A DNA stretch of 64,000 nt from NCBI GenBank assembly GCA_023101885.1, contig JALPQD010000248.1:583423-647422 (forward strand). Reading direction: 5' to 3'. The notes under the pieces were generated by a model, which saw nothing but the letters and a program-made list of their open reading frames with translations, made no database searches and was not told the DNA's origin. Made by a program: the position numbers and the translations under genes. The stretch comes from Typhlomys cinereus. Its lineage: Eukaryota; Chordata; Mammalia; Rodentia; Platacanthomyidae. Below, piece after piece: positions 12,243 through 22,805 of the stretch (position 1 is the stretch's first letter; every line of letters begins with the position of its first letter).

Positions 12243-15200
12243 ATATCACATTTTGTAATCTTAAGGTTTCTGCTGCTGTTCCTCAAGCACAATTTATTTC
12301 AGATCTATCTACTCGCTCAGAAAAACCTTTCAGCCTGACACCATGACAAACAAACATAAAATCTTGAATGGGCATATTTTGTTGGCACAACTTAATACTG
12401 GTCTCATATTCACTTTTTTAAATTTTTGTTTGTCTGGAGGAAAAGCATTGTCATGCTACCAACTTGTATCATTTCAGAAATGGAGTTTTTAAAATTTAGG
12501 AATTAATAGTTTTTAAATGATCAATTAAATGATTAATTATATTAGGTATGATTTGGGGGGAATTTATCTCCCATGAGTTTTATTGCCCACACACCTTGAT
12601 CACAGGGAATGCTTTGCCAATCAAATAATCTCATAGTCTCAAATAAGGTTGTGAATTAGTGGACTGCACTATATAACTGTTGTGTCATACACGGGCTTGG
12701 CATAAGTCCTTCAAAGCAAAGTCCCCAAACAAAAAAGGAAGCAAGTTGTGTTGAATGTAAAAGGACCTCCCTGCTTCATGGCTACCTTACAGACAAAAAT
12801 CAGGAGAGAGAAGCAAAACCTTTTAACTGCTAATGAGCTTTCAAGACCCTCAACTTTATATGGTGACAAAATACATCGCGATACATCAAAGTTATCTCTC
12901 ACCAACTTGATTGAAGATTATTGGCACAAGAAAGTTTTCTGAATGAAGGTTTCAGGGAAAAATAAGTTCCTGTAGGTTTTGCCAATGTTTACAGAAAATT
13001 GTTTTGAAAACAGAAGAAAATTAATATGACAAATGTAATCTCTGTAATAGGTTTAGTTCTAGAATTATTACAAAATGTACTTTTCTGATTATTTCTCATT
13101 TTATTAGCTTCATTACCTACAATAACCAACCTAAGTCTACTGTTGACTATATTTTGTTTTGTTTTTTTCCAGTAATTTGAGAATCCATACATTTGGGAGA
13201 GGGTAGAGAAATAAAGTCCGATTTGCATTGCTCATCTATTCCCTCTTGCAGTGCTTTTTGCCAGAGGCAAGCACTTGCAATTATGCTCCGAGAGATTGCC
13301 TGGTGTTTATTTCCATAAACATAAACAGTAGACTCACACTGCAGTCCTGATTATCATTTTTAGCATTTTCTCTCAAATCCTAAAGATGGTTCCTCTCAGT
13401 CTATCACGGATATTTTATAATTTTATCTATAAACATTTCTTCATGTAAATTTTAAAAACAATTTTTTATTCTAATTTTTGTTCGAATTTCTCATGATGTT
13501 ATTGATTTTGTTTGGAAATTCAAAAGCAATCTAAAATATGTTTTACAACCTACATATAGATCACTGAAATACACACAAAAGGATACATGAATGTAGCATT
13601 CTAAAATTGATATAGAAACTCAATTTCCTTGAGTTAAAAAAAGCCATAAAATAAAAGGTCTTTAAATATAGTGTTTATAGAAGGAAGACATAATTGTAAC
13701 ACAGTATTTAATAAATCACTCTAAAGTGAAAGCAAGGGAAATCAACTATCACATTAAAAGCACACTATACCACCTTTAGATACTTTCACCTTTCCGCTTG
13801 TCTTTCCTTCCGCCTTCCCAGCACCCTCTGGGGTCCTAAGTAACTTCAGTATTGTTGTTCAAGGTAATCGATTCTTGTATTTTGTCTATTGTCATAGAAC
13901 TTAAGTATCTCTGTACACTATAGTTTATTTTGCCTCATAATGACCTTTATGTAAGTTGAAATTACATTATTCATTATTATTTAGATTGGATTCTTTATCT
14001 CAATCTTAATTTTGCATGATTCATTACGTTATATATAGACAGTTTGTTCATGCTACGGCACACCTTTTGGTAGACAAATTACTGGAAATAAAATCTCTTC
14101 ATTGCATTCAATTCTGGTACATGACGGACGCTAAGTGGATCTGGAAGTTCCACAATGATATAAACCCCACAAGTGTTCCAATGTTCTTCCATGTTGCATA
14201 CATGGTCAGTGATCCATCCACATAAATACATGTTTTTCGTTTTGTGAAGTGTACTGTGTTTTCACATTTTGCTTTTTGCCTTGTATTCCTTTCTTTAAAA
14301 ATTATTATTTATTTGTTGAGGGGCTGCATGCATGACATGTGTGTCTGAGGATAATTTCCGTTATCCAGTTTTTTCTCATTACCTTATTGAAGTAAGATCT
14401 TGTATTAGTTGTTACAAGGGAATGGAAGCAATTCTGCTCTCTCTGTCTTCCCTCTGGCCACAGGAGTGATGAGTTTGCAAACACATAGCTCTGTATTTGA
14501 CTTTTCTTTTCCTAATGTAGTTTCATGGATGGAGCTCAAGTTACCAGGATTGCTTGGAAAATACTTTTAACCTCTGATCCATTTTTTCCAAACCTTAGTG
14601 CATATTTTTGATGGAGAAAGCATTCCACAACAATTCTGATTTTTTTCTATTTTAAATTTGTTCTGATTTCTTTTATTGAAACATGGAAATTTGAGTATAT
14701 TCATTTTTGGAATGCCTGTTAGTCTTATTTCAATGTTTCTATGTCAATGCAGTCTTATTTAATACTGATTTATAGGAATTACTTAAGTTGTGGATCTGTA
14801 TATTCATGAATGGCATTTTTTCCATTCTGTTTCTTGACTTTTTCACTATTTCACTGTTGTCTGTAAATTAAAAAGGTTGTATTATTTCTATATAATAAAC
14901 ATCTGTCATCTTCTTTGAAGACATTGTTCTGCTTTGAAGCTATTATCTGCAACTTCATTTATTATAATTCTTTAAAAATCATTATTATTTTCTCAGGGCA
15001 TTTTGCCTGTATTTTTGAAGGAACATATTCATGGATTTGGTCTTGGTAATCCAATTATATGCATTTTCCTTCCATATATTTACTATTCCCTGAATAACTA
15101 CTTTAAATGAGACTTTTCTCTAGGGACATATGCTGCCATTTTTTGTCATAAGTAAAGGGTCTGTGTAACTTTAGATACGTTACTAAGCTCTACTCTGTTA

Positions 15201-15589
15201 CATTAATTCGCTATTCCTTTCTATATGTATAAATTAACATTTAAAACTTTTTTCCGTCTATTTTAGTGCAAAACCCAAAGTTAATTGTCAAGTGAGTTTG
15301 ATCACTGACACATGCTTTTAGACACAAACACACACATACATACAAATTTATCTGTAAATTCACTTCATACATATTTACACATAAATGGACATATATTAAG
15401 ATTACATAAAGATTAAACTCTTTATGAATGTAGATTGCAAGAAAGAACATACTGTATGAAATTAAAAATACACAGAGGAAAATAGTTTTGTTATGCTAGT
15501 GCACAGCCAAATGAACACAGGTTAAAGTAATTTCCTGTGCATTTCAGCCAACTAGGAAAAGTAAATTTGGAAGTTTTACATGTAAAGAA
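12243..15589. other. Mostly unassigned AT-rich DNA
   Basis: No gene is recognised across these 3.3 kb. A weak antisense RSINE-like relic may lie near 14290-14590 (a T-rich start, TG-rich stretch and a late CCTCTGATCC). Parts of 14600-15200 have the wording of very old antisense L1 ORF2, but the match is too poor to fix. The GC content stays low and no splice-bounded open frame stands out. Confidence 0.4.
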
Positions 15590-15599
15590 ATGATAATAA

Positions 15600-15760
15600 C
15601 ATCTAAGAATGTGCCTCAATTGATAGAGAACTTGTCTATCTTGTGCAAAATTCTAAGCTGAATTCCCAGCACCTTATAAACCTGGCAGAGTACTACATGC
15701 TTCTAATCCCACCAGTCAAGAGATTGGGGCAGGTGGATGAGGCAGTCAAAAGATTTATTC
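15600..15760 (+). mobile_element. B4-like SINE (ID head joined to B1-like half)
   Basis: An ID-like head (TTGATAGAGAACTTG, then CTAAGCTGAATTCCCAGCACC) runs straight into a B1-like half (ACCTGGCAGAGTACTACATG, then CTTCTAATCCCACC). That joined order defines B4-type SINEs in rodents. The expected downstream part is diverged, and a polypurine microsatellite begins about 80 bp later. Confidence 0.65.
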
Positions 15761-15837
15761 AATGCTTTTATAACCTTAACTAGTGACTGGATTATATAAG
15801 ACATTGTCAGTAAATCAGAAAACTCACAGAAGAAAGC

Positions 15838-16065
15838 AAGATAGCAAGAAAGGAAGAAGGGACAATGGAAGGAAGGGAAGAAGGGAGGAAGGGAAGAATG
15901 GAGGAATGGAGGAGGGAAGGAGGCAAGGAGGGAGGACGGGAGGGAGGGAGGAGGGAAGGAGGCAAGGAGGGAAGAAGGGAGGGAGGGAGGAAAGGACGGA
16001 GGGAGGAAGGGAGAGAGGAAGGAAGGGAGAGAGGGAGGAAGGAGGAGGGAAAGAAAACAGAAAGA
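15838..16065. repeat. (GGAA/GGGA)n polypurine tract
   Basis: About 230 bp of almost pure purine on the plus strand, made of GGAA, GGGA, AAGG and related units. Five overlapping open frames on both strands (Gly/Arg/Glu-rich on plus, Ser/Pro/Leu-rich on minus) are products of the repeat. The tract is the kind of mirror-like homopurine sequence that can adopt triplex forms. Confidence 0.9.
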
Positions 16066-17153
16066 AAAATGGGAAGAAATAGAGACTGAATAAATATTAT
16101 ACAATGCATAATTACATAAAATAGTACTTCTTGTTTCAGAGAAATGTTCCAAAATTGAGGTTAGAGCCTCTTTATTCTTATATTTACATGGAAATATTTG
16201 GAAGCATAATAATACTGTTAACTTGTATAAGTGACAAGTTTCAGGTATAACTTAAAACAAATTAATTTCTAAAACAGTGTATCAGATAGCTAGATTGGTT
16301 GATGAATTTGAAGAAAATTGGCTTCTATTTTTTAGCATCTCATAGATTTTTACAGACCGTGTCCTCTCCAGGAAGTACTGCAATATTTGCTCAAGGTTTT
16401 TATTAAATCATTTCACCAAGTCCTTGAGATTAGCTCTCTCTCTTCCTGACCTACCGTTCTGTCAACATGTACACTGACAAACATTATCATTTTGTCCTTT
16501 TAATTTTTTTGTTTAAAATTAAAAATTTTCTTTGTCTTCAAGTCATGAACTTCATTACAATAGGGCACAAGGCTATGTGATCTTGAGTTCATTAGATACT
16601 GCTGGTGAGGCTAACTCTGAAATTTTCCTTGAAGCATGTTTTATAGCTATGCTAATAGTTATGTTTTCTTCTTCTTGTTTAATTTCTTCTGACACTGCAG
16701 TATAATGTTTTTTAGTGAACACATTTCATTACTTGGCGTTAATGCATCTGTGCATATTGCCTTCTGGATATCTTCCCTCCAAACTCTCTCTAACCCATCT
16801 CTGACAGCTGTTTTTCTTCCTTACAAATCACTTCCTTGTAGTAATAGCTTTTATTCAATTTTGTGTTCCACTGTGTGAGCCAGGGTGATCTGAGAGGTCA
16901 AAATCGTGTTGGAAGGAAACATTTCAATCTAGTGGGCTCAGGGGTAGACACTCCCCTGGATATTGTATGAGTCTATCTCTCTCCCATAATCTGTCTTCAA
17001 TAGTGCAGCAGGAAGTGACTTGGGATTCAGGAGTCCCTCACTGTCAATTTGCTGCTCTGTGTCTTTTTTTTAGGCCTAATGCTGGGGATCACAGCTGTTG
17101 TGAGCTCTGATTGTCACCCTAGATCATGCTTACCACTATTAATAATTTTCTCT
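16066..17153. other. Unassigned intergenic DNA
   Basis: No gene is recognised. The part from 16870 to 17110 is less AT-rich and has a CTGGGGATCACAGCTGTTG phrase reminiscent of a SINE body, but there is not enough agreement to name it. Confidence 0.45.
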
Positions 17154-17166
17154 CTTTCCCTTTTTT

Positions 17167-17455
17167 AAGTTTTATTATTATTATTATTTATTCAACTGTG
17201 TGCATGTGCGTGTATATGTGCGCGTGTGTGTGTGTGTGTATCTGTGTATGTGTTGAACCACAGACAAATTTGCGAACCACCATGGACGCCTCCACCTCCT
17301 TGTGCCCCGGGATTCACAGGCTCCGCCCTACCAGGACCAGAAGCGCAGGCCACCCCCGCTTCCGCCTGGCGTCTATACGTGGGATCTGGGATCCGAACTC
17401 AGGACCTTCTGCCTGCAAGGCGGAGGCTTAACCCCTGAGCCACCTCTCCAGCCCA
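17167..17455 (-). mobile_element. GC-rich tRNA-derived SINE, antisense
   Basis: Read on the minus strand this is a full-length copy of the window's main SINE: a tRNA-like head beginning GGCTGGAGAGGTGGCTCAG, a B-box region GAGTTCGGATCCC, a CpG-containing body (GGCGGAAGCGGGGGTGGCC), a CA/TG-rich stretch and an ATAATAATAAAA tail. It is flanked by a 13-bp TSD, CTTTCCCTTTTTT, at 17154-17166 and 17456-17468. The stem CCGCC/GGCGG around TTGCA in the head resembles an anticodon arm with TGC, so a tRNA-Ala origin is plausible. It sits at the poly(T) end of the antisense L1 to its right. Confidence 0.88.
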
Positions 17456-18355
17456 CTTTCCCTTTTTTTTTTAACATTTTTTATTATTATTTCTGCTCAT
17501 ACAAACTTAATAGATACACCACTTCCCTCCCTCCCTTCTCCTCCCCACCACCCCCTGTTCCCCCTCCCCTCACCCATCTCTCTTTCCCTTTCTATCTTAC
17601 ATTGTTTCTAACCTGTGGTGCACACTGAACTCTTAGCTTTGTGAAACAAGTAAAAATGTCATAACATTTGTTCTCTTTGTTCTCTTATTACTGCATCTTC
17701 TACACCTATGAACACGGGATTCCTCCTTGTTTACCACAAGGGAAATTTCTCCGAGGCCGAGGATATGCAGCAGAGAGCTTGATGATATGTAGATATGACC
17801 AAGCAACTGAGGTAGGTTATCCCTTCAATATTGGGGTTTGGGAAAGGTTAGAGCATCAGGTGGGGTTTCTCCGTTGTGTAACAGGCCTACTATTTAATCA
17901 TACAGCAGATCGATCCCCCCAAAACAGTCCAAATACTACTACACCACAGGCCGTGTGTGTCTGCAAGTTGGTCGTACCATTGATAGACTTCACAATTGGA
18001 TCACTGATGAGGTCTTCCCTTCCTCAGAAGCCTGCACAGCATCCTTCAACCCTACTAAAGCTAGCTGGCCAGGCAAATGGTTTCGTCTCGTTCCAGGGGG
18101 ATTTTTCCGTGTATTCATTCAGAGTGCATGTTGGCTTCAACAACAGGGTCTCTTCAAGTAGTTCTCATGCTCTACCAGGAGGAATTGTAAGACCTGTATT
18201 AGAAGGGGGTTCTCCAAGGTTTCTCGGACCAAAACTTCTATGAACATATATCACTCACATGCACTGGCGCTGTGGGTTTTGTTTAATAGCCTGTCGTTCT
18301 GCAGAATCCACCTTCTCCAGCTTTGTATGGTATTTGACTCAAACTCTGTCTTTTT

Positions 18356-19364
18356 CTTTTATTATTATTATTTCCGCCCATACAACCTTAACAGTTACAC
18401 CGGTCCCCTCCCTCCCTCCACCTCCCTCCGACACCCCTGTTCCCCCCTCTCCCACCCCCCTCCCCATCCACCAGTGGTTTCCCCCTCCCAATCCCTGGAG
18501 CATCCTTTAATGTGCATGCCAAACTCTCCTCTGGGTCCTCCTCTCCGATGAGGTGCAAGGACTCAGGGGCATTTCCCAGAATCCTGTGTTCCCCTTGAGC
18601 ATAGGAACACTACTGTGACTGTCAGTCACTAGGCCTCCAAGGATCCTAGTGCCTTTAGTCCATGCTAGACTTTGTGGGGTCAATAATGTGTTGGACATAG
18701 CGCGGGTCATACAAAGTCCAATTATGATTGTTTCGACACTAACTTGTGTGGAGTATCTTGCATATCATTGCTCCTCCCAACTTTGTGCTCTTACAATCTT
18801 ACCGCCCCCTCTTCCGCAAATTTCCTTGAGCTTCAGGATGGGGAGAGATTAGTCTAGCCTAGTTCCAGGTGGTTGATATAGAGTCTCTGAAGTTCTGGAT
18901 TATGGTTCATTGATTTTCTTTCCCAGTTTTGCTGCTTCTGCAATGCTCTTGGCTCCATCCTGATGGGTATTGGATGTCACCCCCTGGCCAGAGATAAAAA
19001 CCTGTTAAATTAGAGTCTTGTTGTAAGAGTATATTCAAAGGTAGATGGAATAAAAGTAGAAGACCACGGTGAGAGAGGGGTCAATCACCCATTTGCAAAA
19101 TGGTTACTTTCTATCTGGCAGCCTATATGCCCTCCCCTTCTGGTGAGACCATACCCCATCAGTTGCAAATGATCAGGAAGGAAACTTAACTAGATGTCTC
19201 ATTACTTACTTGCAGTCCTTGATGGTGCCCTATTTTCTCTGCTGCAACATGGTCCCCTCTCGCCTGGTTTCTGGTGGGGCCCTCCTTCCCCCTCCCTCCT
19301 GTTTATAATCTTTACAATTACTGTAGGTATTACAGAGATTTGTCTTTGAGTGTCTCTAAGTGGG
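18356..19364 (-). mobile_element. L1 3' end (3'UTR only), antisense, with TSD
   Basis: An L1 copy of about 1,009 bp reading on the minus strand, flanked by a perfect 17-bp TSD, TCAAACTCTGTCTTTTT, at 18339-18355 and 19365-19381. It is 5'-truncated near the ORF2 stop and consists almost wholly of 3'UTR. It aligns along its length with the 3'UTR of the 46.5-kb L1 and with the copy at the right edge of the window. Compared with the 46.5-kb copy it holds an extra segment, 18984-19209, that starts GTAAGT and ends CCAG on the minus strand. It is inserted in the 3'UTR of an older L1 of the same orientation. Confidence 0.88.
18984..19209 (-). other. Intron-like segment in L1 3'UTR
   Basis: On the minus strand this 226-bp segment begins GTAAGTAATG directly after GGACTGCAA and ends TTATCTCTGGCCAG directly before GGGGTGACAT. 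A possible branch region (CTAATTTAAC) lies about 25 bp before the AG. The 46.5-kb L1 joins GGACTGCAA to GGGTGACAT at 48237-48254 without the segment. The edge copy at the right end of the window holds its 3' part (63853 onward). The boundaries therefore fit a spliced-out intron to within one G; deletion or insertion by another route is possible. Confidence 0.5.
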
Positions 19365-20066
19365 TCAAACTCTGTCTTTTTTAAAATTGTGTTACAAGAG
19401 AGCAGGATTCTGTGTGATTTTAAACCCCCCAAATTTGTTAACCTCTCTACTTTCCCCGTTTTCTTGGCCATGTTGTCCCCCCCAAATATTCCTCTTTTCA
19501 ACATCCCTTAGCCTACACACTGCTGCTCCCCTTCACAAGGAACACTCCCCATATAGGCCTTTTCCAGTTTTCTGGTTAGTGGAGGTACTTCATTTTGTGC
19601 ACATGAACCTTTTGAGTCAAGTTTAAGATATGCATATGAATAGGAAAATACATCATTTATACAGGTTTCACCTCTCTTGATAATAAAATTTTGTTAAAAG
19701 CCATCCATTTATTTGTAACTTCTGGAATTTTGTTTTTCCTTTGTCATTGCATAGAATACCATTGTGTATAGGTACCACAATTTTTTTTTATTATCCATTC
19801 ATTATTTGACACATATCTAGTCTCATTTTGTTTCCTAGTAGTAGAGCAGCAATGAATGTGAATGCTTATTTGTCTCTTCTGTAGAACATGAATTCCCTTG
19901 AGTACCTGGATAGAGGTAGTATTGACAGATCATATGTTATTACTATTTCTAGTCCTTTTGGAAACTCTCCAAACTGATTTCAGAAGTAATTGCATGAGTT
20001 TATTCTCTCTCCAAAAGAGAATAAGGGGCCAGTACACATTTCCTCTTCTGTCTTGGTTTCTCTCAT

Positions 20067-20098
20067 GTCTCTCTGTGTGTGTGTGTGTGTCTCTCTCT

Positions 20099-20162
<64 letters not shown>
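20067..20162. repeat. Compound (GT)n(CT)n(CA)n microsatellite
   Basis: A GT run, a CT run of about 40 bp and a CA run of 32 bp follow each other without a gap. Opposed Cys/Val/Arg/Glu and Ser/Leu/His/Thr frames over it are artefacts. Confidence 0.9.
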
Positions 20163-20164
<2 letters not shown>

Positions 20165-20387
20165 TTCCTTAGAGCTGATAAATACTTAAGAACAAAATGG
20201 TAAGGTGCTAGCTCGATATAAAGCTGTCAAATTGAAAATAGTTGAGCTCTGGGCGCACTTATAATGAGTAACTCAATCACACACTGGGCAAGCTTGTGTA
20301 ATACTGGTCGATATGAGCAAAACCTGCACATAGTGGGTGGGATCATTCCCTGTGTAGCTGAAGAAGATGGGGGATAAAGTTGTTTAA

Positions 20388-20997
20388 TAATCTGATTTTC
20401 TTTTCAGTTTTGCTGCTCCTGCAATACCATAATTCAGAACATCAGAGACTCTATATCAACCACCTGGGATCAGGCCTGCCTAATCTTTCTGCATCCTGAA
20501 GCTCAGGGAAATTTGCGGAAGAGGGGGTGGTAAGATTGTAAGAGCACAAGGATTGGGAGGAGTCATGATATGCAAGATACTCCACACAAGTTAGGGCGGA
20601 AGCAATCATAATAGGACTCTGCATGATCTGCACAATAACCAACATATCATTGACCCCTCAAAGTCTAGCATGGACTAAAGGCACTAGGATCCTTAGAAGC
20701 AAGGGATTAACAGCCACAATAGTGTTCCTATACTTACGGGGAACATATGAAAGAGTTCTAGAAAATGCCAGAGTCCTTACACTCATCAGGGAGGAGGACC
20801 CAGAGGAAAGTTTGACATACACATTAAAGGATGCTTCAGAGATGGGGGAAGGGGGCACTGGGAGAAAGGGAGGGAGGGGGGAAAGGAAGGGGAAAAGGGG
20901 ACAGGGAACAGGGAAGTCCAGGGAGGGGTGGAGGGAGGGAGGGGACAGGGGTCCTATTACGTTTGTATGAGCGGAAAAATAAATAAATAAATTAAAA
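20388..20997 (+). mobile_element. L1 3' end with short 5' inversion
   Basis: From about 20428 the sequence is sense L1 3'UTR (CAGAGACTCTATATCAACCA, then CCTTAGAAGCAAGGGATTAA, a polypurine tract, GTTTGTATGAGCGGAAAAAT and an A-rich tail). Just before it, about 20393-20427, the phrase TTTTCAGTTTTGCTGCTCCT is the adjacent upstream 3'UTR in inverted orientation. Flanks AATAATCTGATTTTC and AATAATTTGATATTT (left near 20384, right near 20999) look like a diverged TSD. The layout fits twin priming with a small inverted piece. Confidence 0.65.
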
Positions 20998-21179
20998 AAA
21001 TAATTTGATATTTTTCAGCAAACTTAGCAGAGCCTCAGCCTGGCAAGTGAGCTTTGCCCCTCTCTCAACAATCTCTGAAAATAAAGTTTGGCCAGTTCCT
21101 TAACTCCTAGTGTTGAAACATATTTTCCTGCAAAGACAAACTAAAAAATGTAACCAGATATCAGAAGAAACAATAAAAC

Positions 21180-22695
21180 TCCCTTGTTCTCTTCAGTAAC
21201 ACGTAGAAAAGCTGTAACAGAATTAACGGAAAACTTTTAGCTTTTCTATGTTAAAAACAATAAAAGCATACTGAAAAAGAAATAAAAGAAGCTACTCCAT
21301 TAACATTCATGGGAAAAAACTCTAAGAAAAATTTTGTCAATAAAATGAAACATGGTTACAATAACATGCCAAAACACTTCAGAAAGAGTCTGAGGAAGAC
21401 ACTAGAAGACAGAAAGATTTCTAGTGCTCCAAGATTGGAAGAACTAATATTGTGAAAATGGCTATTTTACCAAAAGTAACCTGTAGATTCAATGTACTAC
21501 TCATAAAAATTCCATGCCCATTACTCGCAGATGTACAAAAGTAATATTTATAATTATATTACTTTGGAGGACCAAAGATGGCTTAAGTGATTCTGATTTA
21601 AATGAATATAGTAGATAATGTCAGGCCTAATTTCAAGTTATACTAAAAATCCATATTATTAAAACAGTATGACCTTGATACATAAACAAACACGTTTATC
21701 AATGAAATATAATAGATGACCCAAATGCAAATCTGTACAATTACAATTGTTTGATTTTTCATAAGGAAACAAAAAATATACACGGAAAAAGTATGGTATC
21801 TTCAACAAGCACTGAGGAGAAAAGTGTATAATGACACGCAGAAGATAGAAAATTGATCCATATCATTCCTTTTGCTCATAACTCCACTTCTAATATCTCA
21901 AAAACCTCATCTTAAGATTTGATATGTTGAAACTTGGGAGGGCAGTAGGATCCTTATTGGCCAGGGGTTAGACAGATATGACAGAATTTCTACATTAGTG
22001 GACGGCCCAAGGAGGGACCCCAAGATATGCCACAGAATCCTGAACCTTCACTAGTGTAGACAATTCGGAGGAAACTTCAGGGCTCATATAGGCTGATGTT
22101 CTGGACAGTGAGAGGGAGAGGGCAGGAAATATAAAGAGAGCATAAGGAGGAAAGGGGGGAAGGAGAGAGAGAGATATGAGAGGAGGATGAGGGGATAGAA
22201 TGAGTGAGGGGAGGGAGGAGGAGAAAGTAGGAGGGTAATGAGGGTATCCACCCATTTAGTTTGTATGACTAGGCAAAAAATAAAATAAAAGAAATTGCAA
22301 GAAGAAACTGTAGGAATTATAATTCAACATAGAGGCTTTATAATTAAGATTTTCATAACTCGTGCAATGAAAAAAATAAAACAAATGGAATGTCATGAGA
22401 CCTTAAGTTTTCTATACAACAAAACAAACTGTCAATAACATGAAAAGATAGTCACGGAATGGGAGAAAAGTCTTTACCAGCTATTTCTCTAACAGTATTC
22501 AAAAACTCAAAAAGATAAATATCAAGAAATGATGTAATCCCATTTTAAAATGTTTACTCTTAAGCTAGAGAGTTCTCCAAAGAAGAAAAAAATGTGCAGA
22601 AACCCTTTAAAAAGCGTTTGTAATACCCTTGGCCATCATGGAAATTTAGATATTATGAGCCAATCTCACCCAAATCAGAATGAGCATCATTTTGC
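21180..22695 (+). pseudogene. Old L1 ORF2 fragment, plus strand, interrupted
   Basis: Diverged L1 ORF2 that encoded the part after the reverse-transcriptase core. Recognisable stretches include TTGGAAGAACTAATATTGTG (the SWIGR-type region) and ACGGAATGGGAGAAAAGTCT (the EWEK region), in the correct order on the plus strand. Stops and frameshifts are frequent and no long frame survives. At about 21970-22290 the fragment is split by the 3' end of another L1. At 22700 it is followed by a B1 relic. Confidence 0.65.
21970..22290 (+). mobile_element. L1 3'UTR nested in older L1 ORF2
   Basis: Between two parts of the ORF2 fragment lies non-coding sequence with a purine-rich tract (22108-22235), then TTAGTTTGTATGACTAGGC and an AAATAAAATAAAAG tail. 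This order matches L1 3' ends elsewhere in the window, especially the TTTGTATGA phrase before the tail. A clean TSD is not visible, so the exact limits are approximate. Confidence 0.55.
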
Positions 22696-22705
22696 CTTTT
22701 CTTTT

Positions 22706-22805
22706 TGAAAGGGAGTTTTTAGTTTAAAGCCCATGATAGCCTCAAACTCACGATCTGAATCACTCGCCCTACCCAGGGACAATATTCCAGATATACACCT
22801 TTCAA
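22706..22805 (-). mobile_element. B1-like SINE relic, antisense
   Basis: CCATGATAGCCTCAAACTCA followed by a CGATCTGAATCACTCGCC stretch and a late GACAATATTCCAG follows the antisense order of B1, with a T-rich left end. Strongly diverged. Confidence 0.5.

Larger units (their letters stand above)
17460..20065 (-). mobile_element. Old antisense L1 remnant, ORF2 end plus 3'UTR, interrupted
   Basis: The left end is an L1 terminus in antisense: TTATTATTATTTCTGCTCAT, then a C-rich polypyrimidine tract. The body continues to 18338, is broken by a younger L1 copy (18356-19364), and resumes at about 19382. From about 19640 to 20065 the minus strand is diverged ORF2 C-terminal sequence, seen by its fit to the usual antisense L1 order, including ACCATTGTGTATAGGTACCAC and CTCCAAACTGATTTCAGAAG. 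A 191-codon open frame at 17668-18243 on the plus strand is antisense to the 3'UTR and is not considered a gene. The 5' boundary is uncertain. Confidence 0.65.

Noticed and set aside
15703..16152. Overlapping frames of up to 149 codons on both strands
   Set aside because: They cover the GGAA/GGGA tract and have the expected low-complexity composition.
17668..18243. 191-codon plus-strand frame as a possible novel protein
   Set aside because: It lies antisense to an old L1 3'UTR, has no motif that I recognise and no start context or neighbouring exons to support it.
20067..20162. CRISPR-like or regulatory direct repeat array
   Set aside because: The repeats are simple dinucleotides with no spacers; the host is a mammal.
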